Shown: positions 1-8,058 of the stretch, piece by piece
Layout of the letters: each line of letters begins with the position of its first letter
Position numbering within the stretch: position 1 is the stretch's first letter
Origin: Roseiflexus castenholzii DSM 13941
Lineage (GTDB): Bacteria > Chloroflexota > Chloroflexia > Chloroflexales > Roseiflexaceae
DNA: 64,000 bases
NCBI RefSeq assembly: GCF_000017805.1
Contig: NC_009767.1
Coordinates: 1,240,001 to 1,304,000, forward strand
Reading direction: 5' to 3'
Program-made: the position numbers and the translations under genes
Notes under the pieces: model-generated
Databases searched by the model: none
What the model was told of the DNA's origin: nothing
The model's input: only the letters and a program-made list of their open reading frames with translations

Positions 1-771
1 TTGCTGGTACAGTTCAATCGCATTCGTGGGTTTGTGCCGGCATCTCAGGTGGCGCAACTCCATGGACGCACTGCTGCCGAGGAACGGCAGCAGGCGTTGC
101 AACGCATGGTTGGTCAGACCATCCCGCTGAAGGTGATCGAGGTGGATCGTGATCGCAATCGGTTGGTGCTATCGGAGCGCAGCGCAACGCAGGAGTGGCG
201 CAAGGCGCAGAAGCAGCGTCTGCTTACGGAACTTCAGCCGGGCGATATTTTGACCGGGCGCGTCAATCAACTGACGAACTTCGGCGCATTCATCGATCTC
301 GGCGGCGCCGATGGTCTGGCGCATATCTCCGAATTGTCGTGGCAGCGCGTCAACCATCCCCGCGAGGTGCTGTCGCCAGGGCAGGAAGTGAGGGTCATGG
401 TCGTGGAGATCGATGCCGAACGTGAACGCATTGGTCTCAGCCTGCGCCGCCTTCAACCCAATCCATGGGATACAATCGATCAGCGCTACTCGCTTGGACA
501 ACTCGTGAGCGGTCCGGTGACGAACGTTGCACCGTTTGGCGCATTTGTGCAGATAGAAGAGGCGGTCGAAGGTCTGATCCACGCCAGCGAACTCGACGCC
601 GATCCGCAGGCGCAGCCGCGCGATCTGTTGCAGCCCGGTCAGATCATCACGGCCCGAATTATCAGCCTCGATAAGCAGCGCCAGCGTATGGGGCTTAGCC
701 TGCGCCGCAACAGCGCCGATGAACCGCCGCCGGAGGAGACGCCGGTTGAGGCGCCGTCCACCGATATGTAA
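1..771 (+). CDS. rpsA: 30S ribosomal protein S1, C-terminal part (5' truncated by window)
   Basis: RNA-binding S1-domain protein that helps the 30S subunit load mRNA. The open frame runs in from the window edge, so the first codon seen (TTG) is probably internal. Visible are the end of one S1 motif (about residues 1-58) and two complete ones (about 76-150 and 164-236), each with the signature NFGAF or PFGAF, followed by DGLAHISEL or EGLIHASEL and ending IGLSLRR or MGLSLRR. A charged, Pro/Glu-rich tail closes the protein. At least one more S1 domain is expected upstream. The following 3' region holds a MITE-like repeat and a hairpin. Function is secure; the full domain number cannot be told from here. 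Confidence 0.9.
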   Translation: MLVQFNRIRGFVPASQVAQLHGRTAAEERQQALQRMVGQTIPLKVIEVDRDRNRLVLSERSATQEWRKAQKQRLLTELQPGDILTGRVNQLTNFGAFIDLGGADGLAHISELSWQRVNHPREVLSPGQEVRVMVVEIDAERERIGLSLRRLQPNPWDTIDQRYSLGQLVSGPVTNVAPFGAFVQIEEAVEGLIHASELDADPQAQPRDLLQPGQIITARIISLDKQRQRMGLSLRRNSADEPPPEETPVEAPSTDM

Positions 772-783
772 TCGTCGCCTCTT

Positions 784-978
784 ATACCAATGACGATTGA
801 AGATACCGCATGCGTGTCATTCCGCGCGCAGCGACGGGTCATTCCGCGCGCAGCGACTGGTCATTCCGAGCCCTTCGCTTCGCTCAGGGTAAACGCAGCG
901 AGGAATCTGCGCGGGTCGCGCACGACCCCGCGCGCTGCGCGGGGTGACCATGCCGGATGGTCACAGGGAATTGGTACT
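784..978 (+). repeat. MITE-like repeat, copy 1
   Basis: Begins TACCAATGAC and ends AATTGGTA, an imperfect inverted repeat bounded by TA. Inside is the family core (CCTTCGCTTCGCTCAGGG, later GTGACCATGCCGGATGG). A unit ending in GCAGCGAC followed by GGTCATTCC or TGGTCATTCC is repeated twice ahead of the core. Same family as copies near 7.03, 13.06, 28.84, 44.48, 50.73, 54.32 and 55.92 kb. No credible protein. Confidence 0.85.
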
Positions 979-998
979 ATCCCACGCCTTGCTTATGC

Positions 999-1018
999 AG
1001 CCCCGCGCCAGCGGGGCT
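999..1018. terminator. GC-rich hairpin between convergent genes
   Basis: AGCCCCGC, a 4-base loop, then GCGGGGCT: a perfect 8-bp stem between the S1 gene and the convergent dehydrogenase. There is no T run, so intrinsic termination is only a guess. The rest of 979-1137 is GC-rich, with further short inverted GGGGCGCC/GGCGCCCC-type motifs and no gene. Confidence 0.4.
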
Positions 1019-1137
1019 GTGTGTGTTCCGTGCGGGCGTTCACTTCCGCGCGCCCTTCCCCCACATTTGGGCGCCCACAGAGGGGCGCCTCGCCACGGTG
1101 CGTCCTGCGGGGGCGTCCACAGGGGGCGCCCTGGTCG

Positions 1138-2037
1138 TCACGCTGGCTTGACGGGGTGACCGCCAAAGCCTTTGCGGAGTGCAGCCAGCACTTTTGCGGC
1201 GAACGACTCCGGTTTCCGGGAGTGGAAACGCTCAAAGAGCGATAGCGTGATCACCGGTGCGGGAACATCGAGTTCGATCGCGGTCTGAATCGTCCAGCGC
1301 CCTTCACCGCTGTCTTCCACATACCCCTGAATGCTTTCGAGGTGCGGGTCCTGCCGAAAGGCGTCTTCCGCAAGTTCCAGCAACCACGACCGCACAACGC
1401 TCCCATGATTCCAGACAGCGGCAATTTTGTGCAGATCAAGATTGAACTCGGTCTTGGAGCGCATAATCTCAAATCCCTCGGCGTATGCCTGCATCATGCC
1501 ATACTCGACGCCGTTGTGCACCATTTTGACGAAATGACCGCTGCCGACCGGTCCACAGTGAAGATAACCGTCTTGCGGCGCGAGCGTGCGAAATGCCGGT
1601 TCGAGCCGCGCGACCACATCAGCGTCGCCGCCGACCATCAGGCAGTAGCCGAGTTCTAATCCCCAGATGCCGCCCGACGTTCCCTGATCGACATAATAAA
1701 TGCCGCGCGCTTTGAGTTCTTCTGCGCGTCGCAGATCGTCTTTGTACATGGTATTGCCAGCATCCACAATCGTGTCGCCTGGCGCCATGAGATTTGCGAG
1801 TGCGACGATAGCGCGTTCGGTCACCTCGCCGGCCGGCAGCATCACCCACACTGCACGTGGCGGCTTCAGTGCGGCGACCAATTCGTCCAGCGTGTATGCC
1901 GGAACAGCCCCGGCAGTTGCGAGTTCGTCAACCGGTCCACGGCTGCGGTTGTGAACGACAACGCGGTGCCCGCCGCGCAGCCACCGGCGCGCCATATTTG
2001 CGCCCATTCGTCCAAGACCAGTGATGCCAATGTCCAT
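1138..2037 (-). CDS. gnd: 6-phosphogluconate dehydrogenase, decarboxylating, short form
   Basis: Oxidises and decarboxylates 6-phosphogluconate to ribulose 5-phosphate with reduction of NAD(P)+ (oxidative pentose phosphate route). The 299-residue protein starts with a Rossmann GxGxxG (GLGRMG, residues 7-12). It contains GTSGGIWG and then the catalytic stretch GSGHFVKMVHNG with the Lys and Asn expected for the family. Length fits the short YqeC/GndA-like class (about 300 residues), not the 470-residue enterobacterial form. Start chosen at the ATG preceded by GGGGAG at about 8 bases; the frame stays open far upstream antisense to the next gene, but that extension has no homology I recognise. 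Cofactor (NAD+ or NADP+) cannot be decided by eye. Transcribed away from the mevalonate-type decarboxylase gene. Confidence 0.9.
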   Translation of the reverse strand: MDIGITGLGRMGANMARRWLRGGHRVVVHNRSRGPVDELATAGAVPAYTLDELVAALKPPRAVWVMLPAGEVTERAIVALANLMAPGDTIVDAGNTMYKDDLRRAEELKARGIYYVDQGTSGGIWGLELGYCLMVGGDADVVARLEPAFRTLAPQDGYLHCGPVGSGHFVKMVHNGVEYGMMQAYAEGFEIMRSKTEFNLDLHKIAAVWNHGSVVRSWLLELAEDAFRQDPHLESIQGYVEDSGEGRWTIQTAIELDVPAPVITLSLFERFHSRKPESFAAKVLAALRKGFGGHPVKPA

Positions 2038-2149
2038 GCCAGTCTCCCCAGAATACGTAGAATCTATCGAAAGCCCGTCCATCATACGCGACAGCAGGCG
2101 ACGTGGCAAGAATCGGCGGTGTGCCCGGCGTGATCGTGATGATGGGCGC

Positions 2150-2240
2150 GCGCGGATTTGCACGGATTGAGACGGGCGCACACGGATCGGTAGCCTTCCA
2201 TAACTGACGCAGCCGTTGCCTCTGCGTGAATCCGTGTTCC
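2150..2240. repeat. Degenerate relative of the 3.5-kb tandem repeat
   Basis: Contains GGATTTGCACGGATTGAGACGG and CACACGGATCGG, phrases close to the 50-bp tandem unit found beyond the other end of the decarboxylase gene. It occupies the divergent promoter region between gnd and the decarboxylase. Relationship judged by eye only. Confidence 0.4.
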
Positions 2241-2310
2241 CGACGTGACACAGCGCATCGTACCTGACAGGTATGGTATAGTATCCATGTATCATCGCCC
2301 TTTGGAAAGG

Positions 2311-3495
2311 ATGCCTGGATTGGCGACTGCGATCCCTGCACCGTATGCCGATCTGGTCGAGCGAATGGCGACTGCCGATGCTGACCTGCGCGCGGCGTTG
2401 CGGGCGCATGGTCTGACGTGGGAAGAATATCCTGACCTGACAGGCGCTGCCCGCGAACGTGGCGCAGCAGCGGCACTCGCCTATCCGATGCAGGGGGTGT
2501 TGAAGTACCACGGTTTGAGCGATTGGGACTATCGCATCGCCTTTCTGCCGAGTGTATCGCTGTGCAACGATGCCGGGCATACGCTGACGCTGGTCGAGTT
2601 CGACCCCGACCTTGCAACCGATTGCGCAACCATCAACGGGCATGTGGCGCGCGGACGCGAGCTCGAACGGGTGCGCCAGAGTCTCGACGCGATCCGCGCG
2701 GCTTCCGGCGCCACGGTGCGCGCTCGCGTCATGTCGCGGAATGTCACTCGCGGGACGCGCATGGGGAAGGGGCTTGGATCGAGCGCTGCGGCATCGGCGG
2801 CGCTGGCGCTGGCGGCGATTGCTGCCCTGTATGGTGACGAAGCGGCAGCGAATCGGCGTCTGGTCAGTTGCATGGCGCGGTTGCTGGCAGGTTCCGGGTG
2901 CCGCAGCGCCGCTGGCGGGTGCTCTATCTGGTTTTCGTCCCCTGGCATGCCTCACGAAGACAGTTTTGCCGTTCGCCTCGATGATGCCGGGCAACTTGAT
3001 GATGTTCGCCTGATCACTGTGCCGCTCGACTCGCGCATTGGGCTGAAGACCGAACAGGCGCACCTGGATGCCCCCGGAAGCGCACTGTTTCGGTGCTGGA
3101 TGCTGAGTCGACGCGACGAAGCGCTGGCGTGCATTGCCGCCGCGCGCACCGGCGACTGGCGCACCCTCGGGCAGTGGGCGGAACTCGATAGCATGCGGCT
3201 CCACGGCATTACCATGTCGGGGAGCCTGGAAAACAAACTGATCGGCTGGGAACCCGAAAATATCGTCCTGTTTCGCATGTGCAACGACCTGCGCTCGTCG
3301 GGTGTGCCTGTCTATTGCTCCACCGACACCGGTCCGACGGCGGTGTTCATTACGCACCGGGACTATGAGGATGCTGTGGTTTCTGCCATCGAGGGGTTGG
3401 GTCTCAGCCTCGAAGCGATCCGTGGGCGCGTCGCCGGACCGGCGCGCCTCGTCGATATCGCGTGGGCGGGGGGGGAATTAGGCGTTGCAGATTAA
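2311..3495 (+). CDS. Phosphomevalonate decarboxylase-type GHMP protein
   Basis: GHMP-superfamily enzyme resembling diphosphomevalonate decarboxylase. Motifs in order: the ATP-loop-like GKGLGSSAAASAA, GSGCRSAAGG, and CSTDTGPTAVFI with the Asp of the decarboxylase family. A protein of this type from Roseiflexus castenholzii has been reported to decarboxylate mevalonate 5-phosphate to isopentenyl phosphate, which isopentenyl phosphate kinase then converts to IPP (established knowledge, recalled). That assignment is preferred over a classical diphosphomevalonate decarboxylase but is not proven by sequence alone. Start is uncertain: ATG 2287, ATG 2311 and TTG 2320 are in frame. GGAAAGG at 2304-2310 touches the second and suits the third, and a TATAGT box sits at 2277. 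The other mevalonate genes of this window lie 43 kb away. Confidence 0.85.
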   Translation: MPGLATAIPAPYADLVERMATADADLRAALRAHGLTWEEYPDLTGAARERGAAAALAYPMQGVLKYHGLSDWDYRIAFLPSVSLCNDAGHTLTLVEFDPDLATDCATINGHVARGRELERVRQSLDAIRAASGATVRARVMSRNVTRGTRMGKGLGSSAAASAALALAAIAALYGDEAAANRRLVSCMARLLAGSGCRSAAGGCSIWFSSPGMPHEDSFAVRLDDAGQLDDVRLITVPLDSRIGLKTEQAHLDAPGSALFRCWMLSRRDEALACIAAARTGDWRTLGQWAELDSMRLHGITMSGSLENKLIGWEPENIVLFRMCNDLRSSGVPVYCSTDTGPTAVFITHRDYEDAVVSAIEGLGLSLEAIRGRVAGPARLVDIAWAGGELGVAD

Positions 3496-3541
3496 TTACG
3501 GTGAGGTGGCAGGCGGGAAGGTGGGACGGTCGCATCCGCTC

Positions 3542-3760
3542 GGGACGGATTGCCGCAGATGGGGGGAGTGGGGACACGGATTGCCACGGATGGGACGGAT
3601 TGCCGCGGATGGTGGGAGTGGGGACACGGATTGCCACGGATGGGACGGATTGCCGCGGATGGGGGGAGTGGGGACACGGATTGCCACGGATGGGACGGAT
3701 TGCCGCGGATGGTGGGAGTGGGGACACGGATTGCCACAGATGGGACGGATTGAGGCGGAT
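3542..3760. repeat. 50-bp direct tandem repeat, four units plus partial
   Basis: Units start with GGGACGGATTGCC at 3542, 3592, 3642, 3692 and (partial) 3742, giving a period of exactly 50 bp with one or two substitutions per unit. A related degenerate stretch follows at about 3819-3862. It lies between the decarboxylase stop and the sortase start. All six frames stay open because the repeat lacks stops, but the peptides are low-complexity and no frame has a ribosome site. Confidence 0.95.
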
Positions 3761-3898
3761 GATGATCCGTGGTCATCCGTTCAGACCCGTGGGTGTCCGT
3801 GTGCGTTCTCTTTCTCGATGGGACACGGATTGCCACGGATGGGACGGATTGAGGTGGATGGAAGTTGCGGTCGTTCCTGGTTCTCGAAGCAGCATAGT

Positions 3899-5008
3899 AT
3901 GATCGCGCGTCTCCTGATGATCATCATCGTCTGCGCCGGGGCATTGCTTCCGTCAAGCGCGCATGCGCAGCGCGGGGAGCGCTGCTTCACCGAAACAGGT
4001 TACTGTATTGGCGGGCGCATTCGCGAGTTCTGGGAGCAAAACGGCGGCTTGCGCGTGTTTGGTTACCCTATCACGCCATTGCAAACAGAGACGATCGAAG
4101 GGCGAACATTGCAGGTGCAATGGTTCGAACGCGCGCGCCTGGAATTGCATCCGGCAAACCGGCGCCCCTACGACGTGCAACTGGGTCGTCTCGGCGCCGA
4201 ACTGCTCGCGCGCAGTGATCGTGGCGGAACGCCGGTGAATGTCGCCGCGTCGGGTGAGTGTCGCCTGTTCCCTCAGACCGGCGTCAGCGCCTGTGGTCCG
4301 ATCCTGGCGGCATGGCGCTCCGTCGGTTTGCAACTCGATGGGAAACCTGGCGTGAGCGAGGCGGAAAGTCTGGCGCTCTTCGGCGTTCCGTTGACCGACG
4401 CGCGCCTGGAGACCCTTGCCGATGGCAAAGCGTATGTGGTGCAGTGGTTCGAGCGAGGGCGTTTCGAGGTGCATCCCGAAAACATGCCTCCAGCGAATGT
4501 CTTGCTCGGTCTGCTGGGGCGCGAGTATGGACCGGTGGCGCGCGCGGGGCGAACCGCAGGCGACGTTCCGGCGCGTATTGTCGCCGGCGATGTCGGCATG
4601 GATGCCCGCATTGTCGCTGTTGGACTGGATGCACAGGGAATGCCAATCGTGCCCGACCACGACGTTGGCTGGTACAACCGCAGCGCATTGCCGGGGCAGG
4701 GCGAGAATGTGGTGCTATGGGGTCATGTGCTGCGTTTCAGCCATGCACCGCGCATTCCTGCGCCATTTGCGCGTCTGAAAGAGTTGCGTCCCGGTGCGCG
4801 TCTGACAGTGTATGACTCAAACGGAACCGCCTTTGACTATGTGGTGACGCGCCAGGTGTGGGTGCGCCCGACCGATGTGGAGTGGATGCTGCCGCAGGGT
4901 CGTGAGCGCCTGACCCTTATCTCCTGCATCGGCGATAAGGTGATCGTCGGACGAGAAGTGGTGGATATGAGTCACCGCCTGATCACGATTGCCGAACCGG
5001 TGCGCTGA
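3899..5008 (+). CDS. Exported sortase-domain protein with two N-terminal repeat modules
   Basis: 369 residues. An N-terminal signal peptide (residues 1 to about 21, hydrophobic then AHAQ) is followed by two about 95-residue modules. Each has a Cys-bounded opening (CFTETGYCI; CRLFPQTGVSACG), an FG.PIT/FGVPLT turn, then QWFER and EVHPEN or LELHPANRR. The last 145 residues are a sortase barrel with the catalytic triad His276 (WGHV), Cys343 (LISCIG) and Arg352 (VGREVV). Sortases are surface transpeptidases or proteases; no LPxTG substrate is visible nearby. Start chosen at ATG 3899 because it gives a clean signal peptide; the frame upstream only traverses tandem repeat. The ribosome site is weak. 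Sub-class (E/F-like) is a guess. Confidence 0.85.
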   Translation: MIARLLMIIIVCAGALLPSSAHAQRGERCFTETGYCIGGRIREFWEQNGGLRVFGYPITPLQTETIEGRTLQVQWFERARLELHPANRRPYDVQLGRLGAELLARSDRGGTPVNVAASGECRLFPQTGVSACGPILAAWRSVGLQLDGKPGVSEAESLALFGVPLTDARLETLADGKAYVVQWFERGRFEVHPENMPPANVLLGLLGREYGPVARAGRTAGDVPARIVAGDVGMDARIVAVGLDAQGMPIVPDHDVGWYNRSALPGQGENVVLWGHVLRFSHAPRIPAPFARLKELRPGARLTVYDSNGTAFDYVVTRQVWVRPTDVEWMLPQGRERLTLISCIGDKVIVGREVVDMSHRLITIAEPVR

Positions 5009-5015
5009 GGCGTCG

Positions 5016-5540
5016 TCAGATCGTTACCCGGCAACCGCAGTGCAATTCGGCGGTATAGTGCCATGGGTGCGTGGCAGGCGGGCGACCGGCGCTGAAATGT
5101 TGCACCCAGCGTTCGCGTGGTTCGACAACCAGCACATCTCTGACGCCCTGATCTATGTACCAGGTCGGGTTGATGCTCAGGTCCTTCTCAGAATAGCCTG
5201 GACTGACAATCTCAATGACTGCTTCTGGAACGCATTCCCACGACTCGTCGATGTCGGGCGGTTCGATACAGAAGATGGCAATGTCGGGACGCCGGTACGA
5301 TCCATCGGGAAAAACGAGCGACACGTCCGACAGGTGGTAACAGCCACATCCGCCGGATACCTCCGAAACCGGCGTAATACTTGCACGGATGCGATCAATG
5401 ACCTTTTGATGGCGCACACTCGGCAGCAGGCGCCAGGTCGGTACACCGCCGGTGATTTCGAGCTTGATGCGCTGTTCACGCACCAGCATGTCGAGCAGAT
5501 GACCGATATCGGTTGCTGAGGGCGCGTCTGTCATACCCAT
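5016..5540 (-). CDS. Uma2-family (DUF820) PD-(D/E)xK nuclease-like protein
   Basis: 174 residues with the family pattern: an N-terminal segment leading to LEITGG, a central FPDGSYRRPDIAIF with the conserved PDI Asp, then PEAVIEIVSPGYSEKDL, where E.xSPxxxxxD supplies the second acidic cluster, and VRDVLVVEP near the end. Uma2 proteins are widespread, often multicopy, in cyanobacteria and Chloroflexota, with a restriction-endonuclease fold and unknown biological role. Convergent with the sortase gene (8-bp gap). Family call is firm, function open. Confidence 0.85.
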   Translation of the reverse strand: MGMTDAPSATDIGHLLDMLVREQRIKLEITGGVPTWRLLPSVRHQKVIDRIRASITPVSEVSGGCGCYHLSDVSLVFPDGSYRRPDIAIFCIEPPDIDESWECVPEAVIEIVSPGYSEKDLSINPTWYIDQGVRDVLVVEPRERWVQHFSAGRPPATHPWHYTAELHCGCRVTI

Positions 5541-5557
5541 TTTCTCTTCTCAGTCAC

Positions 5558-6574
5558 TCATTCCCATGATACCATATCTTTCTCCAGAGCCGTCTCTATT
5601 AGCGTTCGCGCAAGCGGCAACGGCGCTGCTTCGCTGCGGTTCGCCAGGACGACCGCCGTACACCGGCGATCCAGCAGGCGCACGATGGCGGTGCGGAAAC
5701 CGATGGTTTCGCCGGTATGGTATGCGGCGCGGCGCCCGGCAATGCTGGTCAGAAACCATCCGTAGCCATACGACTCGCCAGATGGCATGGCGATGTGCGG
5801 GGTAAACATCGCAGCGCGCCATGGCTCAGGGAGCAGCGTATCGTTCGAGAGCGCTGCATCCCAGCGTTCGAGGTCGATCGTTGAACTGTAGATGCCTCCA
5901 TCCCCCAGCGTAGCGCTTGTCAGGTTCTGGTCGGTGCGAACAAAAGTTCCGCCACGGAATGAATACCCGAACGCGCGGCGCGGAATGGCGCTGCTCTCGC
6001 CCTCATACGCGACCGTGAAGCGCATGCCGGCTGGCAGAAACACCTGCTCACGCAGAAACGCAGCGAACGGTTGAGCGGCGACACGCTCGACGATCAGCGC
6101 CAGCAGGCAGTAGCCGGTATTGCTATAGCGAAAAGCCGCCCCTGGCGCAGCGTATCCCGTATCGACGCGCCGCACCAGGGCAAACACGTCGCAATCGTGA
6201 AGTTGCGTGGCGGTATTGGGATCAATCAATTCTTCGTAGTCCACCAGTCCCGACGTGTGGGTCAGCAGGTGATGAACCGTTATCTGTCGCCAGAAGGCAG
6301 GCGCCGACTCAAAAAAGCGGACAATCGGTTCATCGAGAGAAAGCGCGCCGCGCTCTGCCAGTCGCAACACGGCAGCAGCGGTGAATTGCTTGCTCACCGA
6401 TGCCAGGCGAAAGTTTGTGGCAATACTGATCGCCGTGTTCTGTTCCAGGTTCGCCTTGCCGAGCGCCCTGGCATACTGCGCACTGCCATCGACGAGCAGG
6501 AGTGCGCTGATGCCCGGAACATGACCATCGAACGGGCGCAACAGGTTGTCGACAGGATGTGTCTCTGGTATCAT
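5558..6574 (-). CDS. Serine hydrolase of the beta-lactamase (class C / AmpC-like) superfamily
   Basis: 338 residues, no evident signal peptide. The nucleophile motif SVSK (S-x-x-K) follows FRLAS, the Tyr motif is YSNTGY (Y-x-N), and the third element is HTGETIG (H-x-G), the full triad of the serine beta-lactamase / DD-peptidase / esterase family. Substrate cannot be predicted; many members are esterases or D-amino-acid peptidases. Start set at the ATG with GGAG seven bases upstream; a longer in-frame N-terminus exists but lacks a ribosome site. Lies 17 bp downstream of the Uma2 gene start region on the same strand; co-transcription is possible, not shown. Confidence 0.85.
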   Translation of the reverse strand: MIPETHPVDNLLRPFDGHVPGISALLLVDGSAQYARALGKANLEQNTAISIATNFRLASVSKQFTAAAVLRLAERGALSLDEPIVRFFESAPAFWRQITVHHLLTHTSGLVDYEELIDPNTATQLHDCDVFALVRRVDTGYAAPGAAFRYSNTGYCLLALIVERVAAQPFAAFLREQVFLPAGMRFTVAYEGESSAIPRRAFGYSFRGGTFVRTDQNLTSATLGDGGIYSSTIDLERWDAALSNDTLLPEPWRAAMFTPHIAMPSGESYGYGWFLTSIAGRRAAYHTGETIGFRTAIVRLLDRRCTAVVLANRSEAAPLPLARTLIETALEKDMVSWE

Positions 6575-6612
6575 CGCTATGCTCCATGTTGGACGATGGC
6601 GGTATTGTACCA

Positions 6613-7032
6613 ATGCAGCGTCTTGCACACAGCTTAATGATACCGCTCCGTAATAGTCTGCGCCAGCGGCGATTACGTTTCCCGATGTTGTGGATGACCG
6701 GCTGGACTCTAACGCTTGCCGGCATTGTACTGGCGCTGCTCATCTGGCAGATCGGAGCGCCCTGGGTTGCCGTTCTGATTGGCGGAAGCGGGGCGCTGCT
6801 CAGCGCGGCGGGTGGATGGTGGCAATGGGCGACGCGCCAGTGCCCTCCCAGGCGCCCAACCCTCTTTGTGATTCGTCATCGACAGCACCAGGCGATGCGT
6901 CTCCTGCGTTCCATCGAAGCCGATCTATCTTGCCACATTGAGATAGTCGAGATGCTCGTCCGGCAGGTAGATGCAATGGATGGATCGGTGAATGACAATC
7001 ACGACCGTGGAAGGAGAGGTGAGGGGGTATAA
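6613..7032 (+). CDS. Small hypothetical membrane protein
   Basis: About 139 residues with two adjacent hydrophobic helices (from PMLWMTGWTLTLAGIVLALL to about WVAVLIGGSGALLSAAG) followed by a soluble, mildly charged tail. No family recognised. It diverges from the serine hydrolase. The TAA stop (7030-7032) is formed exactly where the MITE-like repeat begins, so the original 3' end may have been altered by that insertion. No convincing Shine-Dalgarno at ATG 6613; an earlier ATG at 6559 is in frame. Moderate confidence that it is a gene. Confidence 0.5.
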   Translation: MQRLAHSLMIPLRNSLRQRRLRFPMLWMTGWTLTLAGIVLALLIWQIGAPWVAVLIGGSGALLSAAGGWWQWATRQCPPRRPTLFVIRHRQHQAMRLLRSIEADLSCHIEIVEMLVRQVDAMDGSVNDNHDRGRRGEGV

Positions 7033-7182
7033 TACCAATGACGATTGACGATGCCGCATGCGTGTCATTCCGAGCCCTTCGCTTCGCTCAGGGTAAACGC
7101 AGCGCGGAATCTGCGCGGGTCGCGCACGACCCCTCGCGCGGCTCGGGGTGACCATGCCGGATGGTCACAGGTCATTGGTATA
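7032..7182 (+). repeat. MITE-like repeat, copy 2
   Basis: Starts ATACCAATGACG and ends GTCATTGGTAT, perfect inverted ends with TA flanks. About 150 bp, the basic form of the family without internal expansion. It is wedged between the stop of the small membrane protein and the methyltransferase start (12 bp downstream). Confidence 0.9.
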
Positions 7183-7194
7183 AGGCAGATATCT

Positions 7195-8058
7195 ATGGCG
7201 TCGCACACTGCTCGTAGTGCGTCAATCCATGCCGTTCGGCGCTACTACGAACAGAACACCCGCCTGTTTCGCGCGTTGGGGTTGGGGAATCGGGCGCATG
7301 CCGTGCATCGCGCCGTCTGGGATGAAGCGACGGCGACGTTCGATGCCGCGTTGCAGCGGGTCAACGCGCTGGCGCTGGCGGAGGTTCGGACGCTCCTCGC
7401 AGAACAGAGCGTTTCAGTGTTGCGCCTGCTCGATCTGGGGTGCGGTCTGGGAGGTACGCTGGCATACTGCGCGCGCGCGCTGCCGGAGGCGCGGCTGGCT
7501 GGTGTGACCCTGAGTATGACGCAGGCGCAGATTGCACAACGGACTCTGCCGCGCGCGCGCGCAGTGGTGATCACCGGAGATTTCCACCATCTTCCGTTCA
7601 CTGCCAACTTCCATGTTGCGCTGGCAATCGAATCTCTTGCTCATTCTCACGATCTCAATCGCGCCTTTGAGCAGGCATCGGCAGCCTTGCTTCCAGGCGG
7701 ACGCCTGATCGTCTGCGATGATGTCGTGGTGCGCGCGCCGTCGAACGCAGCCGAAGAACGCTGGCTGACAACGTTTCGCGCGGGATGGTGTGTTCCCGGC
7801 GTACAACTGCTCGATGAGACGATTGCTGCGGCGCGCCGCGCCGGGTTCGTTCTTCGGAGCGCCCGCGATCTGACCGGCGCCCTGCGGTTGCATCGCCTGC
7901 CGCCGTTCCTGGCAGGCGCGGCGCGCGATCTGATGCGCCTGGCGGGGCGGGCATCTCTCTTCTTTCACAGCGTCTCCGGCAGCCTGGCGCTCCAGGAGTG
8001 CCTGGCGCGCGGTATCGTCGCATATCACCTGATGGTCTTCGAGAAGCGAAGACGATAA
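7195..8058 (+). CDS. Class I SAM-dependent methyltransferase
   Basis: 287 residues. Motif I is LLDLGCGLGGT, followed by AGVTLSMTQAQIA (the post-I acidic position is not a clear Asp/Glu), GDFHHLPF, LAIESLAHSHD and LLPGGRLIVCDD. The layout is that of the small-molecule methyltransferases related to sterol/tocopherol and carotenoid methylases (the ESLAH motif). Substrate unknown; no biosynthetic neighbours. ATG 7195 is just 12 bp past a MITE copy, so the leader and probably the promoter are repeat-derived, and no strong ribosome site is visible. The upstream in-frame extension is encoded by the repeat and is rejected. Confidence 0.8.
   Translation: MASHTARSASIHAVRRYYEQNTRLFRALGLGNRAHAVHRAVWDEATATFDAALQRVNALALAEVRTLLAEQSVSVLRLLDLGCGLGGTLAYCARALPEARLAGVTLSMTQAQIAQRTLPRARAVVITGDFHHLPFTANFHVALAIESLAHSHDLNRAFEQASAALLPGGRLIVCDDVVVRAPSNAAEERWLTTFRAGWCVPGVQLLDETIAAARRAGFVLRSARDLTGALRLHRLPPFLAGAARDLMRLAGRASLFFHSVSGSLALQECLARGIVAYHLMVFEKRRR

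Noticed and set aside
790..1245. Frames inside MITE copies here and at the other seven copies
   Set aside because: Same peptides recur with each repeat copy (for example HSEPFASLRVNAARN). They are translation of the repeat, not genes.
2038..3357. Long minus-strand extension of the 6-phosphogluconate dehydrogenase frame across the decarboxylase gene
   Set aside because: Arg/Ala/His-rich shadow translation of a GC-rich gene on the other strand. The dehydrogenase starts cleanly at 2037 with a ribosome site.
3485..3898. Extension of the sortase frame and antisense frames through the 50-bp repeats
   Set aside because: Low-complexity peptides from a stop-free repeat. The signal peptide at 3899 marks the true start.
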